From: GCA-016699975 sp964420045
GTDB taxonomy: Bacteria > Patescibacteriota > Minisyncoccia > Moranbacterales > UBA1568
Assembly (NCBI GenBank): GCA_964420045.1
Contig: CAYQPQ010000027.1
Location: 1 to 8,801, forward strand
Direction of reading: 5' to 3'
DNA: 8,801 nucleotides
Both the position numbers and the translations under genes were made by a program. Below, piece after piece: positions 1 through 6,281 of the stretch. The notes beneath the pieces were generated by a model that had not been told where the DNA came from, did not search any database, and was given only the letters and a program-made list of their open reading frames with translations. Numbering within the stretch: the stretch's first letter is position 1; every line of letters starts with the position of its first letter.

Positions 1-100
1 CTGAGATCTCTCCACCTACAAAGATATCCCCGGAAATGATCAGCATCTCCGACCGCATCCGCGCCCCCTTCCCCCCGGCAAGAATAATAAGCTGATCCAT
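1..100 (-). CDS. Nucleotidyltransferase-like protein, N-terminal fragment (leaves window)
   Basis: The reading frame is open from an ATG at 98-100 to the window edge (33 codons). The protein starts MDQLIILAGGKGARMRSE, which closely matches the N-terminal nucleotide-binding signature of NTP/sugar-phosphate nucleotidyltransferases (L-A-G-G-K-G-x-R-M). In that family the loop is normally followed within a few residues by a conserved Pro-Lys. Here the next residues are MLIISGDIFVGGEIS and no Pro-Lys appears. An 'LIISGD' segment is more like the later metal-binding Asp region of this fold, so an internal deletion is possible. The upstream bases include an AGGA about 8 nt from the ATG. No substrate can be assigned from so short a piece. 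Confidence 0.5.
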   Translation of the reverse strand, partial: MDQLIILAGGKGARMRSEMLIISGDIFVGGEIS

Positions 101-181
101 ATCCCCATCCTACCCCGATTTCCTCAAAAATTTCAAGAACTTAGATTAAAGTCTGGTAGCAATTCGCTAAATACAGAGCAT

Positions 182-231
182 AAAAATACCCTCAGAACTT
201 CACAGCTGTAAGCCGATTATTCTGAGGGTAT
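182..231 (-). terminator. Rho-independent terminator of the polysaccharide operon
   Basis: A perfect 12-bp inverted repeat (186-197 ATACCCTCAGAA, 220-231 TTCTGAGGGTAT) encloses a 22-nt loop. Read on the minus strand, the stem runs straight into TTTTT (182-186). It lies 26 nt past the stop codon of the gene that ends at 257, so it closes that unit. On the plus strand the hairpin has no T-run after it. Confidence 0.8.
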
Positions 232-256
232 ATTCGAAGAGATACAAGTGCAGATG

Positions 257-724
257 CTACTGCCCCGTATCCCTCTTATACTGTTCCACTGCCTCCTGCA
301 AGTCCTTCGATGTTGACACGATATCGAGGAAATGAATCATCATAACCTTTCGCAATAGCTGCGAATTCGCCATAACTGACGACTCATCTCCTGAGCAAGC
401 TCCTCCAAGAGACGCCCCTATTTTTCTGAGCACTTTGGAGACTAGCTCCTTTGACGGCGATCCTGTTGGCAAAGAGTCAAACGATTGAAGCGCCTTGGCA
501 GTCAATGCATCGAGGCGACTTTTTTCATTAGGACCCTTGGCAAAATCAAGCTCGTCAACATGAATCAGGCATTGTTTGTCGGCGCTATCGATACCGTCTG
601 AGACTTCGACCGAAATAGCCGTCGACACTCCAATAAGCCCAAGCAGAACAAGTGCTGCCGGATTTTGAAACAGCACATGAAGCAATGCTGTGCAGCACGA
701 CGTTAGCGACGTGGGAGCATACAT
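257..724 (-). CDS. Small membrane-anchored or secreted protein, unknown function
   Basis: 155 residues, family not recognised. Residues 1-15 contain a Cys pair (CC) but no lipobox. A hydrophobic segment at about 16-40 (from ALLHVLF to STAISV) would serve as an uncleaved anchor or a signal peptide. The remainder (41-155) is soluble, mostly helical by composition, and has two further Cys residues (in DKQCLIH and GACSGDE) that could pair outside the cytoplasm. The start is supported by AGGAG (735-739), 10 nt before the ATG. This site touches the stop codon of the preceding gene at 740, so the two are cotranscribed and possibly coupled. It is the last gene before the terminator at 182-231. Its position suggests a role with the exopolysaccharide genes upstream, but the sequence itself gives no function. 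Confidence 0.7.
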   Translation of the reverse strand: MYAPTSLTSCCTALLHVLFQNPAALVLLGLIGVSTAISVEVSDGIDSADKQCLIHVDELDFAKGPNEKSRLDALTAKALQSFDSLPTGSPSKELVSKVLRKIGASLGGACSGDESSVMANSQLLRKVMMIHFLDIVSTSKDLQEAVEQYKRDTGQ

Positions 725-739
725 AATGACAACACTCCT

Positions 740-1183
740 CTACCAGTTTGGACCGCCAGCTGAAATACCGATATAGACGGAAACAATGGATTCATTGTCC
801 CCGCCATCGAAGTACATATATCGACCGGCACGAACGCCCACAGACACATCTCCCCATTTCCCATTCCCGAGATCAATCGGTTTTCTCGCTTCAATGCCAA
901 GCCACGGCTCCGCCCGATTATTCCAACGTTCGTCCGAGTGCTCCGAAGCCTTGATGCCAGCAGCTACGTAGGGCACGAGAAACCATCCATTTCCCAAATT
1001 CGAAACGACATACCCTTGCTTGAAATAGCCGTCGAATTTGAATCCGGATTCCTCACTGGAACTGGAATCGGTATAGCTTCCTTCGCCCCAGCCAATCCAT
1101 GGCGTATCGCCCTGTTCAAGAGCAAATACCGGCGGAATAGAAATCATACTCAGCAATGCACCAACAACGATAGAACGTTTCAT
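740..1183 (-). CDS. Secreted beta-strand-rich protein, barrel-like, in exopolysaccharide operon
   Basis: 147 residues. A clear signal peptide (MKRSIVVGALLSMISIPPVFA, about 1-21) ends in a V-F-A cleavage site. The mature part is rich in Gly, Tyr and Trp. It contains five or six alternating polar/hydrophobic stretches, for example around FKFDGYFKQGYVVS, GWFLVPYVAAGIKAS, EPWLGIEARKPIDL and SIVSVYIGISAGGPNW, and ends in an aromatic residue. This pattern resembles strands of outer-membrane barrels and in style recalls the C-terminal domains of NfrA or PgaA-type exporters. At this length it could form only a small barrel or part of one. There is no lipobox. The start has GAGGTG about 6 nt upstream of the ATG. 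It follows the deacetylase gene by 59 nt. A lectin-like or matrix protein is the alternative reading. Function is inferred from context only. Confidence 0.7.
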   Translation of the reverse strand: MKRSIVVGALLSMISIPPVFALEQGDTPWIGWGEGSYTDSSSSEESGFKFDGYFKQGYVVSNLGNGWFLVPYVAAGIKASEHSDERWNNRAEPWLGIEARKPIDLGNGKWGDVSVGVRAGRYMYFDGGDNESIVSVYIGISAGGPNW

Positions 1184-1242
1184 TAGTTCACCTCATTATG
1201 AGAGTTGAGAAAACAGACAAAAAGTATCGAGCTATCCATAGC

Positions 1243-2055
1243 CTACTTTGATCGAATCCTCTCCGAAATTTCCTGAACACCTCCTGAAACAGTTACACAC
1301 TGAAGCTTGTCTTGATCGCGAAGCCCCGACACTTTCCTCAGAAACAAGTCGAAGTCGCTCTTTCTCACTGTAAACTTATCGACCGAATCAGTAGGACTCC
1401 CCATCGCTATCTTGTGAAACACAATAACGACAAGTCCTTGAGTATCCAGTGCTTTTTGAAGAATAGACTCCATAGAGCTATATGAAGTTCCGGCATGCGA
1501 GAGATCGAATACAGGAATCGCTCGAACATCAAGATTTTCAGGAAGAATGACGCTCTCCCCCCATGCCATTCGGTTGGTTGAGAATCGCATCATCACAACC
1601 GATTGGATATCACGAGTGAACTCCCCATAGGGAGCAGCGAACGACGTCGCTCGTATTCCGTGGCGCTCCAAGTCCTTCGAAGACTGATCGAATTCATCAA
1701 CAACTGATGCGATGGATATCTTGGTCAAATTCGCATGAGTCGCTGAATGATTGGCTATTTCCCAGCCATTGTCTTGCGCATTCTCGATGTCCTTCCATGT
1801 AGCATGAAAATCATACACGCCGACAAGCTTCGTTGGCACATAGACTGTCCCAACTAACCCTTCGTGATGCATACGGTCCACGGCATATGGGAACGATCGA
1901 TGAGCATCATCAAAGACAATGGCCACCAGTGGAAGATGGTTGACATTGACAGCTGCCAAAGAAGGCGGAAGTAATAACAAGAACACTCCGGATATACAGA
2001 ATATCACCGAGAGCAATCTCCGAACAGCAAACAATACTTTCTCTACATATTTCAC
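1243..2055 (-). CDS. Secreted polysaccharide deacetylase (CE4 family)
   Basis: CE4 enzymes remove N-acetyl groups from GlcNAc polymers such as PNAG, chitin oligomers or peptidoglycan. With a GTG start at 2055 the protein has 270 residues. That start is preferred because AGGAG (2063-2067) lies exactly 7 nt upstream, and it gives a normal signal peptide (residues 1-35, ending SLAA). An in-frame ATG at 2118 would overlap the upstream gene and lacks a well-placed site; another lies at 2070. Motifs by residue: FDD at 48-50 (general base and metal Asp), HSATH at 103-107 (metal His pair), AAPYG at 140-144, and a VFH at 212-214 near the C-terminus. The Arg normally present before the PYG motif is Ala here, as I believe occurs in some subfamilies. 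It follows a glycosyltransferase by 44 nt, so nascent polysaccharide from that enzyme is the likely substrate (IcaB/PgaB-like role). Confidence 0.88.
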   Translation of the reverse strand: MKYVEKVLFAVRRLLSVIFCISGVFLLLLPPSLAAVNVNHLPLVAIVFDDAHRSFPYAVDRMHHEGLVGTVYVPTKLVGVYDFHATWKDIENAQDNGWEIANHSATHANLTKISIASVVDEFDQSSKDLERHGIRATSFAAPYGEFTRDIQSVVMMRFSTNRMAWGESVILPENLDVRAIPVFDLSHAGTSYSSMESILQKALDTQGLVVIVFHKIAMGSPTDSVDKFTVRKSDFDLFLRKVSGLRDQDKLQCVTVSGGVQEISERIRSK

Positions 2056-2062
2056 GTCACAT

Positions 2063-2067
2063 CTCCT
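2063..2067 (-). promoter_or_regulatory. Shine-Dalgarno site fixing the deacetylase start
   Basis: AGGAG on the minus strand, 7 nt before GTG at 2053-2055. The two in-frame ATG codons further upstream have no site at a useful distance, so this decides the start in favour of GTG. Confidence 0.6.
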
Positions 2068-2099
2068 CATTCTTGTCGCAGTACAACACAAACAGAGCT

Positions 2100-3233
2100 T
2101 CAATGCCCCTTCTGCCATTCTCCAAGACTTCTTCCGAGAATTATTTCAAGCCATAACGCCCTCCACAGCACACAAGCATTGATAATCAGAATAGGGAAAT
2201 AACAGAAGAAAGACGCAAGAACCGTACGTAGCCTTCCCATCATGAATCCTTTTACAGAACACACGGAAAAGAGCAGTGTTACCTGCAGAAGAAAGGCGAT
2301 ACTGATGCCGCGAAACAAACTTCCCGTGTAGAGAGACAGTCCAGCGATAAACATCACCCAGCCGAACATGAAGTCCAGAATGTACCAGTATGCCAAGAGA
2401 CCGAGCTTCCAATTCTGGAATCGCCCCCGCCGAACCTTCATGCACTGAAGATAGCCACGATACCATCGATTTAACTGAGCAACGAGTATAGATAGACTCG
2501 GGGGATCGACCGGATAACACATCGCACTCCCAACGAAAGCAATCTCCTTTCCCTTGTCGAGAAGTTCCCAAGTGAGATCCATATCCTCAGCTATAGTCCG
2601 CTCGCGAAACGATCGCGCACCGCCGATAGCGCTGATCCGAAAAACAGCGAAGCACCCGCTGCAAACAAAGACTGCTCCAATGTGATTCTGAGCGCGCTTA
2701 TAAATCGCTATACCGACGATATATTCGATAAACCTCGCTCGCTCCCAAAAGGATTTAATTCTCTGGGGAACAACGTATCCGCAAGCCGCTACCACCTTTT
2801 CGATATGAAACGCCGGAAGCACTTTCTCCAAAGCGTTTCTTGCAAGAATTGTATCCCCATCGACAATACAGACAAATTCCGATTGGACTCCAGCCAAAGC
2901 ATAATTCAATGCTTGAGATTTCGTCCCTGAATTTCTTGGAGTACGAAGCACTGTTGCGCCGAACCGCTGAGCTATCCTGCCAGTTCCATCCGTTGAACAA
3001 TCATCAACAACGATAATTTCCCGAACAGGGAAAGTTTGCCGTTGAACACTGAGCACTGTCATCCCGATAGACTCCGCCTCATTGAAAGCAGGGATGACCA
3101 CTGTCACTTCCCACGTCTTCCGAGGCGCCGCCTCCATATGTTTCGGCGAAAGACCAAGCCACCAGCGCCAGTCGGTCAATCGATTCCAAATTCCACGGCA
3201 TTTCACCACTCTCTCTTCATCGCTGTCTCTCAT
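2100..3233 (-). CDS. Processive family 2 glycosyltransferase (PgaC/IcaA/NodC-like)
   Basis: 377 residues. A GT-A catalytic domain starts at about 41 (WEVTVVIPAFNEAESI). The hallmarks of processive beta-glycan synthases are all present: DD at 77-78, DGD at 125-127, ED at 216-217 (in TIAEDMD) and Q243-x-x-R246-W247. Membrane segments follow at about 268-297, 299-317 and 327-355, which fits a synthase that extrudes its product through its own channel. Unlike PgaC, IcaA or hyaluronan synthase, there is no N-terminal membrane pair; about 40 basic, Trp-rich soluble residues precede the domain. AAGGAG is 8 nt before the ATG. It is the first gene of its unit, with the CE4 deacetylase next, the core pairing of PNAG-type loci. 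GlcNAc as the donor sugar is inferred from this pairing; cellulose- or hyaluronan-like products cannot be excluded. Confidence 0.9.
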   Translation of the reverse strand: MRDSDEERVVKCRGIWNRLTDWRWWLGLSPKHMEAAPRKTWEVTVVIPAFNEAESIGMTVLSVQRQTFPVREIIVVDDCSTDGTGRIAQRFGATVLRTPRNSGTKSQALNYALAGVQSEFVCIVDGDTILARNALEKVLPAFHIEKVVAACGYVVPQRIKSFWERARFIEYIVGIAIYKRAQNHIGAVFVCSGCFAVFRISAIGGARSFRERTIAEDMDLTWELLDKGKEIAFVGSAMCYPVDPPSLSILVAQLNRWYRGYLQCMKVRRGRFQNWKLGLLAYWYILDFMFGWVMFIAGLSLYTGSLFRGISIAFLLQVTLLFSVCSVKGFMMGRLRTVLASFFCYFPILIINACVLWRALWLEIILGRSLGEWQKGH

Positions 3234-3292
3234 TATATTCTCTCCTTCATAGAGATTGCGTGTTTACAAAATTGTCAATGAACAGAAGCTTC

Positions 3293-3321
3293 AGTATGCA
3301 TAACAAGGACATTTCTGTCAA
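3293..3321 (-). promoter_or_regulatory. Promoter of the glycosyltransferase-deacetylase unit
   Basis: Minus-strand TTGACA (3316-3321), a 17-nt spacer and CATACT (3293-3298), which match the sigma-70 consensus 6/6 and 4/6. It lies about 60 nt before the start at 3233. A second TTGACA at 3273-3278 has no convincing -10 and would put the transcript start in the ribosome-binding site. Confidence 0.55.
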
Positions 3322-3347
3322 GTGTATTTGGAGATATCCCCCTAATA

Positions 3348-3376
3348 TTGACATTATTCAGTGTGTATGGTTAATT
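3348..3376 (+). promoter_or_regulatory. Possible promoter of the L,D-transpeptidase gene
   Basis: TTGACA at 3348-3353 is followed at 17 nt by TTAATT (3371-3376), a poor -10. The position suits a transcript starting near 3383 and a start codon at 3433, divergent from the promoter at 3293-3321. The weak -10 keeps the call uncertain. Confidence 0.35.
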
Positions 3377-3432
3377 GTACATGGGTATTCTCTTCTGACT
3401 CATTAACAACACGTCAATCGGAGCAAGATATC

Positions 3433-3999
3433 ATGCACCATTCACGAAAGTACAAACCAAGAGCATTTCTTGCAGCTTTTATCCTCATGTTCCCGTTCCT
3501 CATGACAGCACGAGATGTCTCATGCGGTGAATTCCCCGAACAAAGGCTCGAGCCAAAAATTGTCGTCGATCTCAACAAATTTGAACTGAGATACTACGAC
3601 ATTCTTGGACAACTCCGTCTTCAATCGATAGCAACCGGCGGAGCTCGTTGGTGCAACGACGTCGATCGTCCATGCCAAACACCTTCCGGCACATATCGCA
3701 TCGTAAGAAAACATGGTGATAGCTACCGATCCAAAAGCTACCCGATTTCCTGTTTTCAGCCTTGCGACAAAAGCGATGAATGTATAAGAAATCGACCCTG
3801 CGGAGCAAGAATGCCCTACTACATAGAGCTATCCGAAAAGTATGCTTTTGGAATCCATGGAGGATTTGTGCCAAGAGAACCACTTGCACATGTAACACAT
3901 GCATGCATACGCATACCTTGGGAAAAGGCACAGAAACTTTCTCAACTCGCCCCTAAAGGCACACTCGTCATTGTACTGCCATACACGCCAAGCTTCTAG
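3433..3999 (+). CDS. Secreted L,D-transpeptidase (YkuD domain)
   Basis: This family makes 3-3 peptidoglycan cross-links or attaches proteins to the wall using a catalytic Cys. 188 residues from the ATG at 3433, chosen because GGAG (3420-3423) is 9 nt upstream and a signal peptide follows directly (residues 1-31, basic start then a hydrophobic run to VSCG). The frame is open back to 3361, but that extension would break the signal peptide. YkuD landmarks: a TPSGTY turn at 83-88, IHGG at 141-144, and the active-site motif T155-H156-A157-C158-I159-R160. The usual motif is S/T-H-G-C-x-R, so Gly to Ala is a variant, while the His and Cys are kept. A Cys-rich insert has four Cys (107, 111, 117, 123), suggesting disulfides outside the cytoplasm. 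It is monocistronic with its own terminator. Confidence 0.87.
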   Translation: MHHSRKYKPRAFLAAFILMFPFLMTARDVSCGEFPEQRLEPKIVVDLNKFELRYYDILGQLRLQSIATGGARWCNDVDRPCQTPSGTYRIVRKHGDSYRSKSYPISCFQPCDKSDECIRNRPCGARMPYYIELSEKYAFGIHGGFVPREPLAHVTHACIRIPWEKAQKLSQLAPKGTLVIVLPYTPSF

Positions 4000-4028
4000 T
4001 GGAGAAGATCCACGCTGGCAATAAACGC

Positions 4029-4072
4029 AAAACGACCCATCCCAACATTATTTGGAACTTGGGTCGTTTTTT
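4029..4072 (+). terminator. Rho-independent terminator after the L,D-transpeptidase gene
   Basis: Perfect 11-bp inverted repeat, AAAACGACCCA (4029-4039) and TGGGTCGTTTT (4060-4070), with a 20-nt loop and a T-run continuing to 4072. It begins 29 nt past the stop. Read on the minus strand the stem ends in only four T, so it could also serve the converging gene that ends at 4132, less efficiently. Confidence 0.85.
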
Positions 4073-4131
4073 CTGCTTTCCGACAGGGCAAGATCAAATC
4101 TTCCAACACCTCCCGGAAATTCGCTGGCATT

Positions 4132-5013
4132 TTATCCCTTCGCAGCGATTGTTTGAACGTTACTCTCCCCCTGCACTCTATGCGCCACTTTCTTGAGGTA
4201 CTCTATTCGTCCAAGAAGATCCTTCTTCTGAGCATCCGACCATCCGCGCGGAAAATAGGTGTCAAGGAAATAGAGACGATGTTTTTCTCCGTCATTCCCG
4301 ATAACAAGGTTCTTTTTGCCAAGAAAATCAAGAAAGGAAGGGTCTTCCAAGGAAGCGGTTATCCCAACGAATTTTTTAAAAACATCGGTGAGTGTCGAAT
4401 CGGCAGATAATATGCCAATTAGTTCCTCTTCCGACATATCCGTAAAAACGTCCTTCAAATCAGTCCCGAGGAATTCTTGCACCGTCGCTATCGCCGGCTT
4501 TGCCGTTCTCGGGCTTTCAACAATCATCGACCATTCTTCCGGAACAAGTCCCGGAAGGGACTCGTACAGCGTTCGGATATGTTTGTATTCGGTTCGCTGT
4601 TCCTGCGCCAGCACGGTTAAATCATTCACCGATCCTCGATTCATATAGTCCACTTTCACAACAAATGACGGACTTTCATCTCGAGACTCAAGAAGAAATA
4701 CTTCGCTGACATACCCGGACGCCACCGGCTCTCTCGCATCGTCCTCCAGAAATCGAAACGGGAGATTGTCCAGCTCGTAGTCCGGCGCAAGCTTTTCGGC
4801 GAGATTCTTCGCGACAGTGTCCGGGATAATTTTTCGCACTATCGAAAACACCGCTGCCAGTCGCTCTCTTTTCCCTATGCTGCCAAAGAAATCATGCACC
4901 GACTCTCGAAGGGGAACTCGATCACAACGGAGACTCTCCCTTGCAACATCTCGAGTTACATTCCCGATATACTCAATACTTTTCATAGTTTGGACACAGA
5001 ATAGAAATACCAT
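4132..5013 (-). CDS. Degenerate protein-kinase-like fold protein
   Basis: 293 residues, cytoplasmic. After a helical N-terminal part (1-90) the sequence follows the order of a kinase/aminoglycoside-phosphotransferase fold. A Gly-containing beta turn is at 98-106 (ASGYVSEVF), a beta-3 Lys at 120 (FVVKVDY), a possible helix-C Glu at 142, a hinge-like TVQEFLG at 177-183, an N-containing catalytic-loop-like KKNLVIG at 223-229, and a metal Asp position in LYFLDTY at 237-243. The canonical H-x-D of the catalytic loop is absent: the nearest Asp (219) is one residue too far from the Asn. It may therefore be an inactive pseudokinase or a divergent small-molecule kinase. The start is unsure: ATG at 5013 has AAGG about 12 nt upstream and ATG at 4986 has no site. 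The fold call rests on motif order seen by eye. Confidence 0.6.
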   Translation of the reverse strand: MVFLFCVQTMKSIEYIGNVTRDVARESLRCDRVPLRESVHDFFGSIGKRERLAAVFSIVRKIIPDTVAKNLAEKLAPDYELDNLPFRFLEDDAREPVASGYVSEVFLLESRDESPSFVVKVDYMNRGSVNDLTVLAQEQRTEYKHIRTLYESLPGLVPEEWSMIVESPRTAKPAIATVQEFLGTDLKDVFTDMSEEELIGILSADSTLTDVFKKFVGITASLEDPSFLDFLGKKNLVIGNDGEKHRLYFLDTYFPRGWSDAQKKDLLGRIEYLKKVAHRVQGESNVQTIAAKG

Positions 5014-5079
5014 TCATTGAAAATGCCTTGCATACGAATATATTCTTGCAAATATACGCGATAGAATCAATTATTGAGA

Positions 5080-5119
5080 CAAAAAAAGAAACCCCCGGAC
5101 AGGTGAAGTCTCGGGGGTG
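5080..5119 (-). terminator. Rho-independent terminator after the small lipoprotein gene
   Basis: On the minus strand an ACCCCCG arm pairs with CGGGGGT, extended by GTC/GAC around one bulged base. It is followed by TTTCTTTTTTT (down to about 5080). It starts about 27 nt after the stop at 5146, and separates the lipoprotein from the kinase-like gene. Confidence 0.85.
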
Positions 5120-5145
5120 TGAGAGGAAGGCAGGATGCCGAAGCG

Positions 5146-5355
5146 TTACTTCCAACAGCCGGCTTTGTTGCAGCCGTCGATGACGCATCCGTCGAAAATG
5201 AAGGGGTCGAACTGAAGCGGGCGACACGACTCACGGACTCGCTCGAAGCGTTCTCTCGGAGTCTCTTCCTCCAGAGGCGTCGCACAGCCACCCAAGAAGA
5301 AAACAGCGACCAGCACCAAGAGCAGAACAACAACAAACTGCGGACGAACAGACAT
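5146..5355 (-). CDS. Small Cys-rich lipoprotein, unknown function
   Basis: 69 residues. The start is supported by a strong AGGAGG about 10 nt upstream. A lipoprotein signal peptide covers residues 1-23, with a lipobox L21-G22-G23 and the lipidated Cys at 24, so the mature form is only 46 residues anchored in the membrane. The mature part begins with an acidic/basic helix (TPLEEETPRERFERVRES) and ends in a compact Cys-rich tail with four Cys (RESC, DGC, DGC, AGC) closing in CWK, which suggests two disulfides or a bound metal. The gene stands alone between its own promoter (5413-5442) and terminator (5080-5119). No family is recognised; entericidin-like stress lipoproteins and small metal-binding lipoproteins are similar only in size. 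Confidence 0.8.
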   Translation of the reverse strand: MSVRPQFVVVLLLVLVAVFFLGGCATPLEEETPRERFERVRESCRPLQFDPFIFDGCVIDGCNKAGCWK

Positions 5356-5412
5356 GATATAGCATCCTCCTAGATGTGAATTGGATAAGGTACTCTACGA
5401 AATTGCACTATC

Positions 5413-5436
5413 AATATATACATGATTGTATATATT
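5413..5436. repeat. 24-bp palindrome over the lipoprotein promoter, likely operator
   Basis: Perfect inverted repeat with 10-bp arms (AATATATACA and its complement) separated by TGAT. It fills the whole spacer and the -10 of the lipoprotein promoter and abuts the -35. A dimeric repressor bound here would block RNA polymerase. A part-copy, AATATACA, lies just beyond at 5441-5448. No regulator gene is seen in the window. Confidence 0.55.
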
Positions 5437-5442
5437 TGTCAA
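5413..5442 (-). promoter_or_regulatory. Promoter of the small lipoprotein gene
   Basis: Minus-strand TTGACA (5437-5442), an 18-nt spacer and TATATT (5413-5418), matching consensus 6/6 and 5/6. With a 16-nt spacer TATATA would be the -10. The leader to the start at 5355 is about 50 nt. Confidence 0.65.
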
Positions 5443-5486
5443 TATACAGTAGCCGAATAAATTCGAAAAAATAGAAAGACACTCCC

Positions 5487-6269
5487 TTAACGCTCCTCCG
5501 GAGAGGAATCCTCTCCAGAATATTCCTCTTCGAGGTTATCTTCTTTCTCGTGTGTCAAGACTGATGCATCAGCACCACTGTCATTGGTATAGTCGGTTGT
5601 ATCTGACAGAGATGGCTCCTTTGGAGTCTCACTATCGTTAAGATCGAGCATTTCTTGTTTCTCCGTAGTTTCAGATACATCAAAAGTTTCTACTTCATCG
5701 TGTTCGCGTTTCGCTCGTTCTTGATCTCGGTCACTTTCATCATCCCTCGACTCCTTTCCAGATTCCTTCTCTTCTGATCTTTGCGAAAATGTTTTCCGAA
5801 GAATTTCACTTCGCCATTCGTCATTGTCCGAATGGAAAGCTCTCGCTTCAAAATCAATGTGTTTTCCTTCTGGAATCTTGATGCATTCTCCGTCAAAAAT
5901 CTCACCGTTCGTTCGAGGATCGCCATCATCGGAGAATTTGTAATATATGCGTGCCGATGGAATCGAGGAAGAAAGCCGAACACAACCATGTTTTTCTTCG
6001 AGATGAATATCGGGCATCCATTCGCCCGTCCCAATACCATTTGATCGAATCTGATCGTCGTCACTAAAAGCCGCGTTTGTCGAAAATGAAAATGCGAGAG
6101 CAGGACTCAGAAACACCGCCGCCAAGAAACCAAGACGCTTTGTCCACAGAGAGAAAACCACTGGCGACGGCGCAGTATAGGTCAACAAAAGGTCAGGAGT
6201 CCGTTTTCGAAACCGCCACACACGAAGAGATTTCTTTCGCGCAATTATACTATCAAGGGTTCGATGCAT
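5487..6269 (-). CDS. SipW-type secreted protein with beta-sandwich-like domain and acidic tail
   Basis: 260 residues. A long basic N-terminus (1-44) precedes a hydrophobic segment (45-66) and FSDDDQIRSNGIGTG (68-82). This copies the F-S-x-T/D...G-N...T-G layout found after the signal peptide in TasA/camelysin proteins, so processing by the signal peptidase encoded just upstream is likely. Residues 95-161 (from CVRLSSSIPSARIYYKF to SEILRKTF) resemble the chitobiase/hexosaminidase C-terminal beta-sandwich module by its 'iYYkf..dgdPrtNG' and 'fEARAF...S' pattern. Residues 162-260 are a disordered, highly acidic Glu/Asp/Ser tail. The start is 12 nt past the signal-peptidase stop and has no Shine-Dalgarno site, so coupling or a start further inside is possible. 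The last codons contain a 7-bp hairpin (5500-5516) without a following T-run. A surface adhesin or matrix component is the inferred role. Confidence 0.72.
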   Translation of the reverse strand: MHRTLDSIIARKKSLRVWRFRKRTPDLLLTYTAPSPVVFSLWTKRLGFLAAVFLSPALAFSFSTNAAFSDDDQIRSNGIGTGEWMPDIHLEEKHGCVRLSSSIPSARIYYKFSDDGDPRTNGEIFDGECIKIPEGKHIDFEARAFHSDNDEWRSEILRKTFSQRSEEKESGKESRDDESDRDQERAKREHDEVETFDVSETTEKQEMLDLNDSETPKEPSLSDTTDYTNDSGADASVLTHEKEDNLEEEYSGEDSSPEER

Positions 6270-6281
6270 ATGGGATAAACA

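Noticed and set aside
612..1035. 14-base direct repeat GAAATAGCCGTCGA at 612-625 and 1022-1035
   Set aside because: The two copies are translated in different contexts and a 14-base match is plausible by chance in a window of this size.
5450..5472. Small CGAAT/ATTCG hairpin with an adjacent A/T-run after the acidic-tail gene
   Set aside because: On the minus strand the T-run comes before the stem rather than after it, so it cannot be an intrinsic terminator for that gene; no terminator was found there.
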